64,000 nt of DNA from Phytoseiulus persimilis (GCA_037576195.1 CM075103.1:18662001-18726000), one strand, 5' to 3'; shown: positions 10,758 through 23,289, counted from the stretch's first letter. Translations and numbers: made by a program. Notes: generated by a model from the letters alone, not told the origin.

Positions 10758-12729
10758 CTGATCGGACCGGGGCGAAATTGTCTCCGAGGTACGGTCAGAG
10801 CGAGAAAATGCATCCCAAGGACTCCTCCGGCACCCCTCGGCATCGCGCGGCGTTTCTCTGGCGGTCTTCGGCAGCGGCACACCCGGGGAATCAGTGGCTC
10901 AAGGGAGAGCGGGTCGTGGATTTTTGATGGAACTTATGACTTTTCCCCCCTGCTTCCGGAGGTCATAACTGAGGCGATCAGTTCCCGACTTTGGGAATGA
11001 GGGAGCGTACGGATCCCTCATTTCTATATCTAGCTTCCCAATCGACTCAAAGATGACAGAGTTCTGTCGAGTTGTAGAGGACGCTCAATGTTTCCTCTGT
11101 CATCGAACTTTGGGGGGCTTCCAAAGCCGAATTTCGAAGCTCTGTTCCCGCGGAGAATCCCACCATGCCGGGGCGATAATTCGCCCGGAGTTCGACCTCG
11201 ATGCTTCCCGTAGTGACCATCATTAACATACTAACCGCAGAGGAGCGTACAGTCGATTCCACCTGAGTGAGATCAATAACTTGACACCGAGAGCAGACTC
11301 CAACGCCCATTAACACTGTCAAGTCATCGATCCGGCTCCGCTCGAATCGGCTGTCCAGTCTCCTGCGGTCAGTATGGGAGCGATAGTCAGTACTGGAAGT
11401 GTCGACCCGAGACTCCTCAAGTGACGTAGAAAACTTCAACTTCAAATGTGTCAGTATTCAGCTCAGTTGAAGGAAAGTATCTAGTTGAAGGGGCCACTCT
11501 GTATGTCGCTTGAAAAAAAATCGATCGCCTCCGAGATGCCAGGGGCGGGCCGGTGATTTGATCCCCTCCCCCCTCTTTTTTCCATGAGTTCAGGAAGGAT
11601 CTTGGATTATCTGAAGTACCCAAAAATGATGAACTGGATCTGAGTTCTCAGTCGACACCTTCAGAGCGAAGAAGAAAACTCGCGCGAGTTAACACAGATG
11701 TAGGCAAATTGATTCTCATATGAGCAAGTGGATCACCTTTCCTTGCAGCGTAAGTTTCCTCGCTTCGAGAGCTGCGAGCTCTCCCATGGATTCCTCGAAG
11801 TCTAACTCAGTCGTGACGGATTGCTCGATAAACAGGATGGCAAGGTTCGACAACCTGGTTCGTGACATGGTGGAGCTTGGATTATTCTCGCAGAGTTTCA
11901 ATTCCTTAAAGATCCTGTTGCATGCGGCATAACTTATACCAAGAGTTAAGAAGAGTCCTCGCAGAATTCGGAACAGAGCGTTTCTAGCTGAATCGACGGA
12001 TGAGCTTTAGCTGCTAAAAAAGGCCACCTTTCTTGAGAAACTAAATGAACTGAATGTTGCTTCTCGATCCCAGAGAAGGGTTCCACCAAATTGCCAACTC
12101 GGTTGTCCCGTACGTTGGATTGGTCGAAAGTGCGATTGGCCCCGACTCCAGAGATTTGACCACAGAGGACCGCCCCCCCCCCCCTCGCCACGCTAGTGCG
12201 ATATGGTCACTAGTGAACAGAAAAAAAACACGCAACTGAGGGGATTGAGAAGGCATAGATCTGATTGGCAAACGGTCAGTAGCCGCCTCGGAACTATGAA
12301 GCTGGTTTTCGCAGATTCCGCGAGTCGCACATTGGCACTCTCTCAGTCCAAACTGGTGGGACTCCATGAAGCACGAGCTCCAAGCTCGAGACCTAGCATC
12401 GGCCCTCATTCATTCATCCTGTTCTGGCCTTCCTTATCTACATTCAGACTCTCGTAGCACTGTTTCCCAGCTCCGGAAACTCGTCCTGGGAGCTGCAGCT
12501 CTACCCAATTTAGAGTCGACAGCCGGTGCCCACCGGCGAGTTACGCCTATATATTCGAAATAATTCATTGACTATCTATCTTTCTTCCTGGCTCGACTCG
12601 TCGCGATGGTACATTTGTTTACACTCCCGCCGAATTGCTGGCGGTTATGGATTGACTTGGACGCACATTAGATTGATACCTGTTCGAACCGATTCAGCGA
12701 ACAATTCGCTTAGTCCCTGGTAAAATTTC
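10758..12729. other. No gene recognised
   Basis: Frames up to 132 codons on -, none with a known motif. A minus-strand frame at 11901-11716 is helix-rich (ELAALEARKL) and could be part of a BEL gag, but this is weak. Homopolymer runs occur at 11513-11521 (A) and 12171-12184 (C). Around 11548 CAGGGGCGGGCC resembles a hAT terminus, but I found no partner. Confidence 0.3.
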
Positions 12730-12879
12730 AACTTCTTTCATAGCTCTCGACTTCGTAGCCAAGTGTCGTGCTCAAGCTCAGTCCTAAAAGGAATCCGCGC
12801 TCGCGGGAAATGCCTGTCAAAAGGCGACCGGAGTTCAGGATTGCGATCTGTTGCTCATGCAGGGTTCGTCTGCATGGCA

Positions 12880-13200
12880 TCTCACTGTAGGAAAATTCCT
12901 CGAATCGAAAGTATCCATTTCTCAGTATTAGTCAGGATTCGATGCAGAAAACCTTTATTTTGAACATTTCGAGGTGAACAGAGTACCGAGTGAATCGAGT
13001 GTTCTTAGGCGACACGCTCAGCGCATGAGGCGGCCATCGTCCCAGCTTATGGATATTTCCGAGTTCGCAGAGTGGTTTTGAAATTGTCTTCTGACTAACG
13101 CAGACCTGCCGGGCGAGATCTCTCTGTGTTCGGGAGTTCGTTACCGATCGTTGACGTGAGTTGACGGATCCCTTGAGCGACCTGTATCTCAATGTGGCTG
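12880..13200 (-). pseudogene. Mariner-like transposase remnant, copy B
   Basis: The minus-strand frame 13231-12932 contains LARQVCVSQKTISKPL followed by LGRWPPHALS, matching the DNA-binding part and the W-x-P-H-x-L motif of mariner transposases. Just beyond, near 12950-12900, a broken DEKW equivalent reads TEKWIL, so the first catalytic residue has been replaced. It is non-functional. It starts within about 20-150 bp of the gag stop, as in the other copies. Confidence 0.7.
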
Positions 13201-13211
13201 CACTCGGACTT

Positions 13212-13994
13212 TCATTTCGGACAGGGCCCACGCCGGTTGAAAGACCGAGATCGGTAGTTGGGGGTGAAATCGGGACGGTTTTTCGGGTGCGAAAGATGGG
13301 GCCTTGCTTGACAGCCGCGAGAGTTATTCTGATAGGAGCGTTGCTGGTTTGAAGAGGGACGCCGATTTTCCAGCTCAGAATACGGACTCAAGCGGGAGCT
13401 CAAGGTCTCGGAGAGCAAGCGCGTTCGCTCAGCTTCGATCAGGGCGTACAAATCGTTGATGGATCGACTCCCTGCTGGTTGGGTGTCCCATGTTTGTTGT
13501 AGAAACACCCATGATGGGGGCAGAGCATGCAGCAAGCATGATACCAACATGGAATCATCCAGCTGAGCACCGCAGTTGATTGCATCCGAGACCAGCTGAC
13601 GGAATTTGAGCGTATTCCCAGACGGAGTCTCACTAGGATCGAATTGGAAATGGGAGAGACGCTCCATCGCGGTGTTCTGTTCGACTTGAGCCTTTTTGTC
13701 GAATTTTCCGATGATGGCTGCATACAAACTAGCGGCTGTCATTGTTGAGATGTCTTGGTGGCATCTCCACGAAATGATTTCGGGATCGATAGAACTGACT
13801 ATCATGCTACGCGCACGGCGGTTCGCTTTCCCGTAATCGCGATCGGTCTCTGGGAGGATTCCTCTGGCCACTTCGTAACAGTTTCGCTCTGCCATCAGAA
13901 GAATATCTATGATGCCTTTCCAGATTACGAAGTTTCTTCCGGACAGGTCGAGCTTGACTTTCGTGAGGTTTGAGAGCTCGGAGGATGGGGCCAT
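13212..13994 (-). CDS. Copia-type gag (UBN2-like) protein, copy B
   Basis: Intact 260-codon frame, strongly similar to copy A over its whole length, with the same start (MAPSS) and the same end (RRGPCPK). The landmarks LSGRNFVIWKGIIDILL, LYAAIIGKFDKKAQVEQ, LLHALPPSW and GSRSINDLYALIEAE are kept. A three-residue shortening in the Arg/Ser-rich tail distinguishes B and C from A. There is no CCHC knuckle. The neighbouring mariner sequence is full of breaks while this frame is not. Confidence 0.8.
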   Translation of the reverse strand: MAPSSELSNLTKVKLDLSGRNFVIWKGIIDILLMAERNCYEVARGILPETDRDYGKANRRARSMIVSSIDPEIISWRCHQDISTMTAASLYAAIIGKFDKKAQVEQNTAMERLSHFQFDPSETPSGNTLKFRQLVSDAINCGAQLDDSMLVSCLLHALPPSWVFLQQTWDTQPAGSRSINDLYALIEAERTRLLSETLSSRLSPYSELENRRPSSNQQRSYQNNSRGCQARPHLSHPKNRPDFTPNYRSRSFNRRGPCPK

Positions 13995-15800
13995 TTTGAT
14001 CTTTGAAGTGGTGAGGCGAGAGACGAAGATTCAAGGTCCGACTGGTCCGAACTCAGATGGAGAAGCCGTCACCTCTTGTAGAGCCCGCGCAGGGTCTTGG
14101 GAGGAGTCAGGATGGCTGGATCCTTCTGTTGTAGTCGAATTGTCACTCACCCGTCTGGTACTGGTGGTTTCGACACAATTGTGAGCTCGGAGTGCTGTTA
14201 ACGTGTTCGGACTGGCGGGGGCAAGTCTTGACAAGCTAGCTCAGACGGTTTTGAATTCCGTGCAGCAGAGTTCACGTGGACCAGCAAGTAGTCCAGCACC
14301 TTGTGGAGTGAAGAAGTGAATTATTGTCAGGAGTATGGGCTCTATATGTAAAACTGATGCCGAGTCGCAGTGAGGGCACCAGCTCTCTACACTTGGGGAA
14401 GTACGGGGGCTCTCACTGGCGCGAATTCGGGGATCGTTGGTTGGCCCAGCGGTTCTCGAGATATAACGATTTTAAGTTTGCTCTTGACCATGCGGATTTG
14501 ATTGAACTATTTTTAATTAATGTTAATAGATTTGGATCTAGGTAACGGAAAAGGCTGAAAACTTCAGGAATACGTTCTCCCACATAGAGAACACGATCCT
14601 GTCGTTTTCAAGAAGATCGGTCGAGGTGGGGCACCTAACCCTACCTTATCCGGCTAGACCCTTCCTCGCTTCCGCAGCACTGCCTCTCATGAAGCCAATC
14701 TTCGAATTTCGCGCGGTGGAGGCTTTGAAAGTTAACCGCCGTATGAGTATTCACTTTTCGAGCATTCATCAGAAGTCATCGATGAACCTCTTGCACAGAT
14801 CAGGAGGAGCACAGCAGTTATTGAGTGCTTGCTAAAGCCTTGAGCTCTAAACTTCGACAGCTCCGACTGCTCATAACTCCGCTTAGAAGGGACGCAGAAA
14901 AATGGTGAGGTACTCAAAATGCGCGGAATTAAGTCAGCTCTCAGAGGCGGTTAAGTTTGTGAAGATCCGACGAACGGCCCAGCACCGACGGTTCTACTGA
15001 AATCGTCGAAATTCGCAGTTTTGCGATTCCGGCGAAACTAAGGTTATGATCCCCTGTTTTCTCGTCAGAATCACGAAGTTCGCTGGCGATAAAGCTGTTT
15101 GAGAAAAAAAATCAGCGATCCGGCCGCTTCAAAGCGGGGATATCGACCCCAGAAGATCTGATTTCTCGGTGACTTTTTTTCGCCGATTGAAGTTTTCTCT
15201 GGATGAAATAAGCTGGAATTCCTCTGGAAACGCGCATGGAACGTAGCCCGAAAGCGGAGTTATGAGCTGACCAAGTTTAGCGTTCAGCATTTTCGCAAGA
15301 ACCCAATGTATCCATGTTGTACCCCTGATACCTCCACCACCTCGAGAAGAAGCATTCCATTTCCTAGTTCCCACGACTTATCTGCTACACCGACCATCAA
15401 TGGCTGTGAGGGTTTCAGACCTGGCGAGCTCTTCGTCTTTCCCGTGCTGCTCCGCAAAAATGACGCAGCAGAGGCCACATAATCGTAACCATTCATCGTG
15501 CTTCCGTTCCCGCCATGTCAAGCTCAAGCGGGTCCTCAACATGTGCTTGGTAACTCGGGAGTCAATGGGTGAATACGCATCAATAATGAGCTCGCCGTCG
15601 AGATAATCCACGAAAAATTCTGATTAATCTTTTGACCGTGATCTGTGATAAGGCGCACCTCTAATATACGGTCTTTAATCAGGAAACTCACGGAAAGAGG
15701 GGGTTCAAATCGTTCTGTCGTGACTGGGAACGAGCACGGGGGATAACGAGGAAGCTGTTCGGGAATCAGGATCGGTCCGCTTCGGGGTGCATCAGCTCAA
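13995..15800 (-). other. Conserved spacer upstream of gag, copy B
   Basis: Homologous to the spacers of A, C and D. It includes the block with CACCTTGTGGAGTGAAGAAG near 14298 and CACCAGCTCTCTACACTTGG near 14378. The part between about 14450 and 14600 is AT-rich and diverged. No coding sequence is recognised. Confidence 0.5.
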
Positions 15801-15839
15801 AGACCTTCATCGATAGAGCTCGATACAGAGTTCCCCGAA

Positions 15840-16350
15840 TGCCCGTGATGCTCGGAATTCCCATAACGGGGGCTATGATTTCAGCACAACTTCCTCAATT
15901 TCACAACTCGTATGGGATCTTCATAGGGAGCAGTTCCCGAGGTCCGCCGGTTGCTCTGGTGGATGCTCCAGGAAGTTGTCTACCAAGATCAGGCTGGTGA
16001 CCTGCCTACTCTTCGAGATCACGTGCGCCACGATCACGCCGTAAGCTTTTCGGACTCGAACTAATTGGGGACCATGATCAAGCCAAGCTCACACCGTTAC
16101 CCGTCGTCCCTGGCTATTCGAAGATAGCTGAGAAGTGCTTGGAAACGTACCGGATGAAGTTGTCGAACACTTCAAGAGGGGCGATGACCCGCAATGATCT
16201 GCGAACTCTTGTTGGATCGAAATGGCCCCATCATCCATGTTTACTTGCAAATCGTTGCTTAGTGGGCGAGGAGGATCTTCACTTGCGGAAAATATGTGCT
16301 GGTGACACGTTCTTCTTCAAGCTCATCGAAGCAGATTGCAACGCCGTCGA
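15840..16350 (-). pseudogene. Gypsy-like integrase / GPY-F remnant, copy B
   Basis: Aligns at the DNA level with the better preserved integrase fragments of copies C (23854-23290) and D (30740-30165). Here the frame is broken by several indels, and only short motif pieces remain. It is assigned by homology to those copies. Confidence 0.55.
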
Positions 16351-18309
16351 TCGATAGAATAATTTCGCGAAAAAGAAGCACCAGAGAATCACCTAAAAGT
16401 CGAATCTCCCAGGGCCAATATCTCTGCTCTGCGGCGGCCAGGATGCCTAATATTTTTTTTGAAAGCGCTTATCCTTCGAAGAGCTTCATTATCAGTTGAT
16501 TTGCTAGATGTTATGCACGCGGGTTCGCTCTCCATCCCGCAGGGTCGAGTGCAGGGCCACATCCAGCCTCGTTCCCGCTCATATAACATCACACAACACC
16601 CGGTTTGCTCTCTCGCTTGAAGAATCGCCTTCTTCGTCACTGGCTCGCTTGAAGTTTAAGTGTGGCCAAGACGCCAAGCAAGCAGCGGAACATTTTGAGC
16701 CGATATGTAGCGTCGGCAGCAGAAGAGTCCACACATCTGACCGTCGGATGGCGAGGGGAAGAATTGTTGGAAATTACTTACGTCCTCTCTTAGTCGGTCG
16801 CGATCGGGCAGCACCTGAGGGGCAGGAGAGTGGTGACTGCAGCCAACTGGCTCATCTGTTGTAGTATCATCTTCCGTGAATCTGCTCCTGATAATTGGAG
16901 CTCAATAAGATTGTTTTATAGGGACATCGCTCATGCCAGGGGCCGACTCAGCCTTTTTGAGGGAGGGGGTCCCCCTCTCTACACCTTCCCTTGGGGCCAT
17001 GATCGATGGTCATGACCATCAACATAGTACCCACAGGCATGGACGGAAGTTTCGGAGAGGGACCACCGCCGTCAATTTCGGTCCTTTCAGACCGTAGGAA
17101 TAGACTTGGGTAGCATGCATCTTCGCGCCTGAAATCCTTCTCACTCCTCCAATGAATGTCCGGCTACCCGCGAGTCACAATATTCTCGTAGCAATCTCGG
17201 GCGAACGTTCTGCGGCGCTTTATCGGTAGAAAATCATGCCAGGAAGTTGTTGTTCACCTGGCTTCAATGAAACCTGAACTAAGTCGGGTGACGACGGGCG
17301 GCGTCGTGCTTGCAAATTATGTCCTCCAGCAATGAAGGGCTTAAGACAGCTGAATCTTTGCTCTTAAATGCGCGGATCACTGGGATCAAGGTGCGCAAAT
17401 CAACTTCGTTCAGAACGACGCTTCGTATTTTCGGCAGCGCATGTCGTATGAGATCTTACAGTCAGCGATAGCACTGACTGCTGATAGCGAACCCTGAATC
17501 CAAAGTTCTACCATCGGGAGCGGCGATCCTGATTTCGTAAATATCACCGCTCTCATCTATTTCTCGTAATCCTACTGGACATTTCTCGATCCTCTTGTAT
17601 GGATCCGAGGAAGTCTCGAGTCAACTCATCTGGGGGCTTTGCCTACAGGTTGTCACAATCGCTGTGCCCATCCACGGCTCTCGACGAAGCGCGGGTTCCC
17701 GTGACGTGATCCGTCTTCGAAAGCTCTCATGTCTTTGAAGGCTTGCCAAAAGTTCGGCCATCCTGAGCGCATAGTTAATGGGCGCGACGACATTTCAGGT
17801 CAACCACTGGTGCTCGCTTGAGGTGAAGCTTGGACGAACTCGGTGAGAACTTCTCCCCATTATTGAGGGGGGCAAAGAACACAACTCCGAAATCCGGCGG
17901 GAGAAAATGAAGTTCTCTCCCGGAAATGCCCTCGCATCATCTTTATGGAACCGATAATAGGATGGTCTTCCTTGCCTGCAGAAATGCAGTGTCAGGTCAT
18001 TTCTCCTAATTCCTGCGGAGAGCTGAATATGACTTCATGGAAATGTGTACTTTGTCAACACTACAGGCTTGTTTCCGCTGAGCAGCGCACGGACGTTCAT
18101 ATGGCAGTATGTCTCGTAGATCAAGATGGTGGATTGCAACCGCGTTCTCGGCGAAGAGTTACGGTGCGCGGTGTTTCGCAGCATGGTCACAATCAGATGA
18201 ATTCACGGGGTGGTCAAATTGTGTCTGTCTCCGTCTCAGCTGAGACGACCTCATATGAGTTCCCGGTATGGTATATGGCATGTTATTTATTGATCTAGAT
18301 ATGGTCGAG

Positions 18310-19644
18310 TGTGTTTATTTTACATTTATCACTATTATTCATTCCATGTCAGGATCTTTGCAGCGGGTCACAGCTCTTCATCCCTCACTTTTCTAGGATT
18401 TTTTCCGTTCGAAGCACGATCAAGGAGTCTCTCATTTCCTCCTACAATCTGAGGAGGGAATCCTCATTCGTGTACTATGCGTCGTTGCAGTCATGTATCA
18501 CGTGGTTCACGGTTTTCAGAATTGGTTGCAGCGACATATCACGTTTCCAGTTGATCTCCTGTGTTTCTCTCTACCTCCTCCTACTCTGGTAATAAGAGAC
18601 GTTCATGCTTGGTTCTCCTCTTTCTGTGAATATTCATCGATATTTCCACAGTTATACCTTTCCTCCAGGAAATCGGGTCCGTTCCATGCCTTAGGACAAA
18701 TATCCATAATCGGCATCATGTTCAGAACGGCTCTTGGCCACCTTTCTAGATCCATGATTTCAATCCTTTCCATGTGTCTGATTTTTCCCCGCGCTTCCCT
18801 CTCCTCGAAAGAGGACCAGCCGAGCTCTCCGGTGATTCATGTGTTCGCCACTCTTGTGGTAGGGTTGCCGAGGGCTCATCTGCACGCTACCCGTTGCCTC
18901 TTTTCAGCGCTCCGAGGAGCTGCCCTGTTATGGCGTGAATAAGTTGTGGAACCGCGGTCGCTCTTCATCGTGCTCCAAGGACTTCAAGTCTTTCGAAGCC
19001 CCGTATGGAAGTTCCGTGAATTCGTTCCATTGAATGCGTGGATAGATTCCTGCTTCGCTAGGTGGTTCCTTCAGTTAGACAGGTGAATCCCCATGTTTGT
19101 ATGTGAATGTTTGTAGTCGTTCGCCACTGGCACTGGGTGCCGTTGTATTCTAGGTCTGTCCAGTTCGTTTCTCTGCTCGCTGCTCATACGATCGCTCGTC
19201 GCCATCAGTACTATTTTGTCGGCGAAGAAAAGGTATGGTATCCTCAATGGCTTCCCTCCCTTCAGATTCGATTGCCAATGTTTGGTTTCTTCGGACTCGG
19301 AAACCGACTTCGGTCGCACGCAGCCTGTTTCCTTTGTCCGCTACGTAGAGCGTAAACAGGACGCTCGATAACGGGCATCCCTGCTTCAGTCCCTTGTTGT
19401 TGGTGACACATTGGGATTCGTTTGAAGAGTATAGGGCTTAGAGTGTCTCGATCCATCCTGGGTCCACTGCTTGATTTCGCGGGATGGTCCAGAGTCCCTC
19501 CCAATCGATTCCATCGTGTGCTTTCGTTGAATCCAGGAAAGGGAAGAATGGTCCTGTTTTATGTTCTCTTGGGATTTCGATTGCAGAGGTGAGAATGAGG
19601 AAGCCATAATCAAAGTGCGAAAGTTCAAGAACAATGCATTGCAA
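18310..19644 (-). pseudogene. LINE reverse transcriptase fragment
   Basis: Minus-strand conceptual translation across frameshifts gives RT motifs in the correct order. Motif A is FLDSTKAHDGIDWEGLW (19560-19500 region; usual FIDF-KAFD). Motif B is KGLKQGCPLSSVLFTLYV (19400-19345). Motif C is LFFADKIVLMA (about 19235-19200), with the second Asp of the usual ADD replaced by Lys. Downstream, GWSSFEERGALGK-like words near 18815 agree with the C-terminal region of such elements. Frameshifts and the altered catalytic motif show it is dead. The clade cannot be decided by eye. Confidence 0.7.
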
Positions 19645-19779
19645 GCTGCAAGGCTTCGTCTCCGTTCAATTCGGAGAAGAGTTGATTAGGTTCCCCTCCC
19701 CTTCGTATCAACCATCTCCAGACGTCGTTTTGTTGTAGAATGAGGACTCCACAGTAGGAATGAGTGGAGTTTAATCGAG

Positions 19780-20300
19780 CGAAAATCGGCAGAAGTGAGC
19801 ATCGAATTGGACAGCGAAGCGAACCAGATGAGCCACCAGGAGACAAGCTGACGCTGCTAAACCAGATGGGAGCAACAGGGATTCGACATGGGGGAAATTA
19901 GGGAAACTCGCCGGAGGGGTTCCAGCGAGAATGCACATTTCAATTGAAGTGGAGCGCTGCGAAAAGCAGAATAATCCGGGATTATTCACACTTAAACTGT
20001 ACTACTCAAGGCCATGGCCTGGTGAGCCACAGCCACAAATGGATTTCGGCTCTGCTGACAAGTCTGGCAAGAAGTCGTCCAAGCCAATCGCTTCCGACGA
20101 GAAAATGCCCGTCGAATCGGCACTCGACTCGACCTCCGGAGCGAGACCGCTCCGACGGAACGCGTGTTCAGCAAAAATCTTTGCATGAAACGGACTCTAC
20201 TCTCGATCGGGATCCTCATCGAGGAGTCACAATTAGACCTTCGGTCACGAGCTATGTCGAGAATGCCGAAGACTCGTCCGTCAACGCTAACAGGAATCGT
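19780..20300 (+). repeat. Dispersed repeat, copy 1
   Basis: Homologous in the same orientation to 33760-34290. Shared stretches include CAGAATAATCCG, the GCTCTGCTGACA block, CGTCCAAGCCAATCGCTTCC, GACTCGACCTCC and TCGAGGAGTCACAA. It is non-coding as far as I can see. It could be a solo LTR or the leader of an unidentified retroelement; no terminal TG...CA pair was established. Confidence 0.75.
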
Positions 20301-20614
20301 GAAAGGTTTCCGCGATAAATGTTCCCAGGCTCTCCCGGACTTCTTCAAAACCCTCATTCTGGCACTTCAATCGGGGGTAACGCCGCCTTCATCCTCGCAG
20401 AAGCCAGCTTGTTGGTGGTGTTGTTCTCCGTGGTTTCCGCTCGTGGCTCTGAAAGTTTCGAACCTCGCGAGGGTAAGGCACAGATGCCCTTACGGTAAAA
20501 GCCTGCACATGACAACCATGAGTCGAGCCACATTTCGACTTGTTTGAAACTCTTTGATCGCTGTTCGGAGAATGAGCGGCCCATGAGCGCGAAGAAGTCA
20601 CATTCTTACGGAGC
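20300..20614. other. No gene recognised
   Basis: Short unique-looking stretch between the dispersed repeat and the mariner end of copy C. No motif seen. Confidence 0.3.
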
Positions 20615-21110
20615 TAGGACCGACGAGTTTGGCGGGTGGCATGAAACTTCTCAGCGCCAAGATTCAAGCGTCTCCCGAACGAGCAAAATTGGCTCATTTT
20701 ATGCCTCATATAAATGAGTTGATGTTCAGAATGTACCGCATCAAATGTTCCAGCGGGTTGGTAATTAATCACACCCTTGCTGGTCCCATAAGTCACACAA
20801 CAAATTGTGGTCCCCTTGAACCTGTTGGGCCTAATACTCGCTCCAACTGGCTCTGCGAGTTAACAGTTCTCGTCCCACAGCTCTCAAAAATCAATTTCTC
20901 ATCAGTGGTTACGATCCGATGCAGGAAACTTTTTATTTTGAACCTTTTGAGGTGATCAGAGCACAGAGTGAATCGAGTGTTCTTCTGCGACACGCTCAGC
21001 GCATGAGGCAGTCATCGTCCCAGCTTGTGGATCTTTCCGAGTGCGTGAAGTGGCTTCGAAATCATCTTTTGACCCATACCCGGCGAGATCCTTGACCGAT
21101 CCTTCGAGCG
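20615..21110 (-). pseudogene. Mariner-like transposase remnant, copy C
   Basis: FLHRIVTTDEKLIFES (catalytic DEKW region, Trp replaced by Leu) near 20935-20890 is followed by GVINYQPAGTFDAVHSEHQL near 20780-20715. The latter corresponds to the GVIYYELL-PGET stretch of mariner transposases. Upstream, frames around 21000-20950 encode the words SQKNTRFTL. Indels separate the pieces. Confidence 0.75.
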
Positions 21111-21151
21111 ACCTGTATCTCAATGTGGCTGGCATCGGTGCACACGGGATT

Positions 21152-21934
21152 TCATTTCGGACCGGGCCCGCGCCGGTTGAAAGACCGAGATCGGTAGTTG
21201 GGGGTGAAATCGGGACGGTTTTTCGGGTGCGAAAGATGGGGCCTTGCTTGACAGCCGCGAGAGTTATTCTGATAGGAGCGTTGCTGGTTTGAAGAGGCAC
21301 GCCGATTTTCCAGCTCAGAATACGGACTCAAGCGGGAGCTCAAGGTCTCGGAGAGCAAGCGCGTTCGCTCAGCTTCGATCAGGGCGTACAAATCGTTGAT
21401 CGATCGACTCCCTGCTGGTTGGGTGTCCCATATTTGTTGTAGAAACACCCATGATGGGGGCAGAGCATGCAGCAAGCATGATACCAACATGGAATCATCC
21501 GGCTGAGCACCGCAGTTGATTGCATCCGAGACCAGCTGACGGAATTTGAGCGTATTTTGAGATGGAGTCTCATTAGGATCGAATTTGAAATGGGAGAGAC
21601 GCTCCATCGCGGTCTTCTGTTTGACTTGAGCCGCTTTGTCGAATGGTTCGGTGATGGCGGCATACAAGCTCGCGGCTGTCATTGTTGAGATGTCTTGGTT
21701 GAATCTCCACGTGATGAAATCGGGATCGATAGAACTGGCAATCATGCTACGCGCACGGAGGTTCGCTTTTTCGTAATGGCGATTGGTTTCTGGCAGGATT
21801 CCTTGGGCCACTTCGTAACAGTTCGGCTCTGCCATCAGTAGAATATCAATGACGCCTTTCCAGATTACGAAGTTTCTTCCGGACAGGTCGAGTTTGACAG
21901 TTCTGAGGTTTGAGGGTTCGGAGGACGGGGCCAT
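21152..21934 (-). CDS. Copia-type gag (UBN2-like) protein, copy C
   Basis: Intact 260-codon frame, close to copies A and B but with its own substitutions in the first half (for example NCYEVAQGILPETNRHYEK and ITEPFDKAAQVKQKTAMER), which it shares with the split copy D. This divides the copies into an A/B subgroup and a C/D subgroup. The ends are the same as in the others (MAPSS ... RRGPGPK). There is no zinc knuckle. Confidence 0.8.
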   Translation of the reverse strand: MAPSSEPSNLRTVKLDLSGRNFVIWKGVIDILLMAEPNCYEVAQGILPETNRHYEKANLRARSMIASSIDPDFITWRFNQDISTMTAASLYAAITEPFDKAAQVKQKTAMERLSHFKFDPNETPSQNTLKFRQLVSDAINCGAQPDDSMLVSCLLHALPPSWVFLQQIWDTQPAGSRSINDLYALIEAERTRLLSETLSSRLSPYSELENRRASSNQQRSYQNNSRGCQARPHLSHPKNRPDFTPNYRSRSFNRRGPGPK

Positions 21935-21939
21935 AGTGA

Positions 21940-23150
21940 TATTTGAGGCGCGAGAATTTTGAGAAGGGTCAGTATGGCTGGATGCTTCTGTTGTAGTCGA
22001 GTTGTCACCGGATAGCAGATTTCACTTGGACCAGCAAGTAGGGCTACGTCCAGCACCTTGTAGAGTGAAGAAGTGAATTGTTGTGAAGAGCCATGGGCTT
22101 TATATTTGAGGGCACCAGCTCTCAACACTTGGGAAAGTACGGGGGCTCTCTAAATGGTGTGGGATATTATAATTGACCCCTGGCGCGAACTCAGGGTTCG
22201 GCACCGCCGGCAGGGTTCGGTCCCGACTGAAAACATGCTCAATATGGAGATCTCTGACGCTTCTGAAATGTTTTAAGAGGACTCTTGGCGTGCCGCGTTT
22301 CAACTGATCTCGAAGCTTATCGTTTCCAAATCAGTGTGTTCACCTTCCAAGGTTGATATCTTGGCCTACACTTCTATGGAGGAAGAGACCGCGGTAGCAT
22401 ACCGAGAGGTCTTGCTGGTGATCCAATTCGAGAAGTGCCATCGGTCACATAGATGCCTGTTTCAACATCCGAGAACATCGTTGAAACACAATTACTGACC
22501 CCTAATTGGTTTCGAGAGGCTCGTTGAGCAGCCCGGAGAGTTCCCCCCGAAATGCTTCGAATTTCGCGCGTTGAAGGCTTCGAAAGTCAACCGCCGTGTG
22601 AGTATTCAGTTTTCGAGCATTAATCAGAAGCCCTCGATGAATCTCCCACGCGAATCAGGATGAAAACAGCAATCATACCCACGTCGAACCCCTGATTCTT
22701 CCACCAACTCCAGTAACATCATTTCATCCTCCAGCTCTGACGATTGATCGACTCCACCGACCATGAATCACTAAGAGGGTTCAAGATCTGGCATGCTCTT
22801 CCTCTGCCGCGTTCTGCTTCGCATCTATAACGCAGTAGAGGCAGAGATGGGCATGATTCATATTCGACGATCCAAATCCGGATCCATAGTTCTCCCGGCG
22901 AATAGTTCTTGCGGACTCGAATCCGTATTCGAATCCAGACTCCAATCCGTTCGTTGACTCCGAATCCAAACCCGGATCCAGGTCGGATTAGGACTCAGAT
23001 ACGAGTTCATTGAGCGGACTTGGATTCGATCCACGGCTGTAATCCCATCCACATTTGATCTGACCATATTTCTGCGGGTCTTCGGAGCGGATCTGTGATA
23101 TGTCACACCTCTGATATTCGGTCTTCAATCAGGGAACTCACGAAAGGAGG
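21940..23150 (-). other. Conserved spacer upstream of gag, copy C
   Basis: Aligns with the spacers of A, B and D. The leader-like block CAGCACCTTGTAGAGTGAAG lies at about 22049. Around 22860-22990 it contains a degenerate run of GGATTC/GAATCC words followed by ATCTGACCATATTTCTG, a word related to the 45-bp minisatellite monomer. No coding sequence is recognised. Confidence 0.5.
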
Positions 23151-23289
23151 GGGCTAGACTTGTTCTGTTGCGACTGGGAATGAGCACGAGGGAGAACGAA
23201 GAAACTGTTTTGAAGTAAGGATCGGTTCCCTTCGTGGCTCATCAACTCAAAAACCCTCATCGACAGAGTTCAATACAGAGTTGGCGAAT

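Larger units (their letters stand above)
12730..18222 (-). mobile_element. Composite retro/mariner repeat, copy B
   Basis: Read on the minus strand, the order is: gypsy-like pol remnant (about 18222-16350), degenerate integrase and GPY/F region (about 16340-15850), spacer (about 15800-14000), UBN2 gag ORF (13994-13212), and mariner remnant (13200-12730). The pol and spacer parts align with copies C and D. Copy B lacks the TIR element that interrupts copy C at the equivalent of about 17660-17700, so it shows a near-empty site. Both B and C stop matching just after a GGTGGTCA word (18215 and 25968), which probably marks one end of the repeat. Confidence 0.7.
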
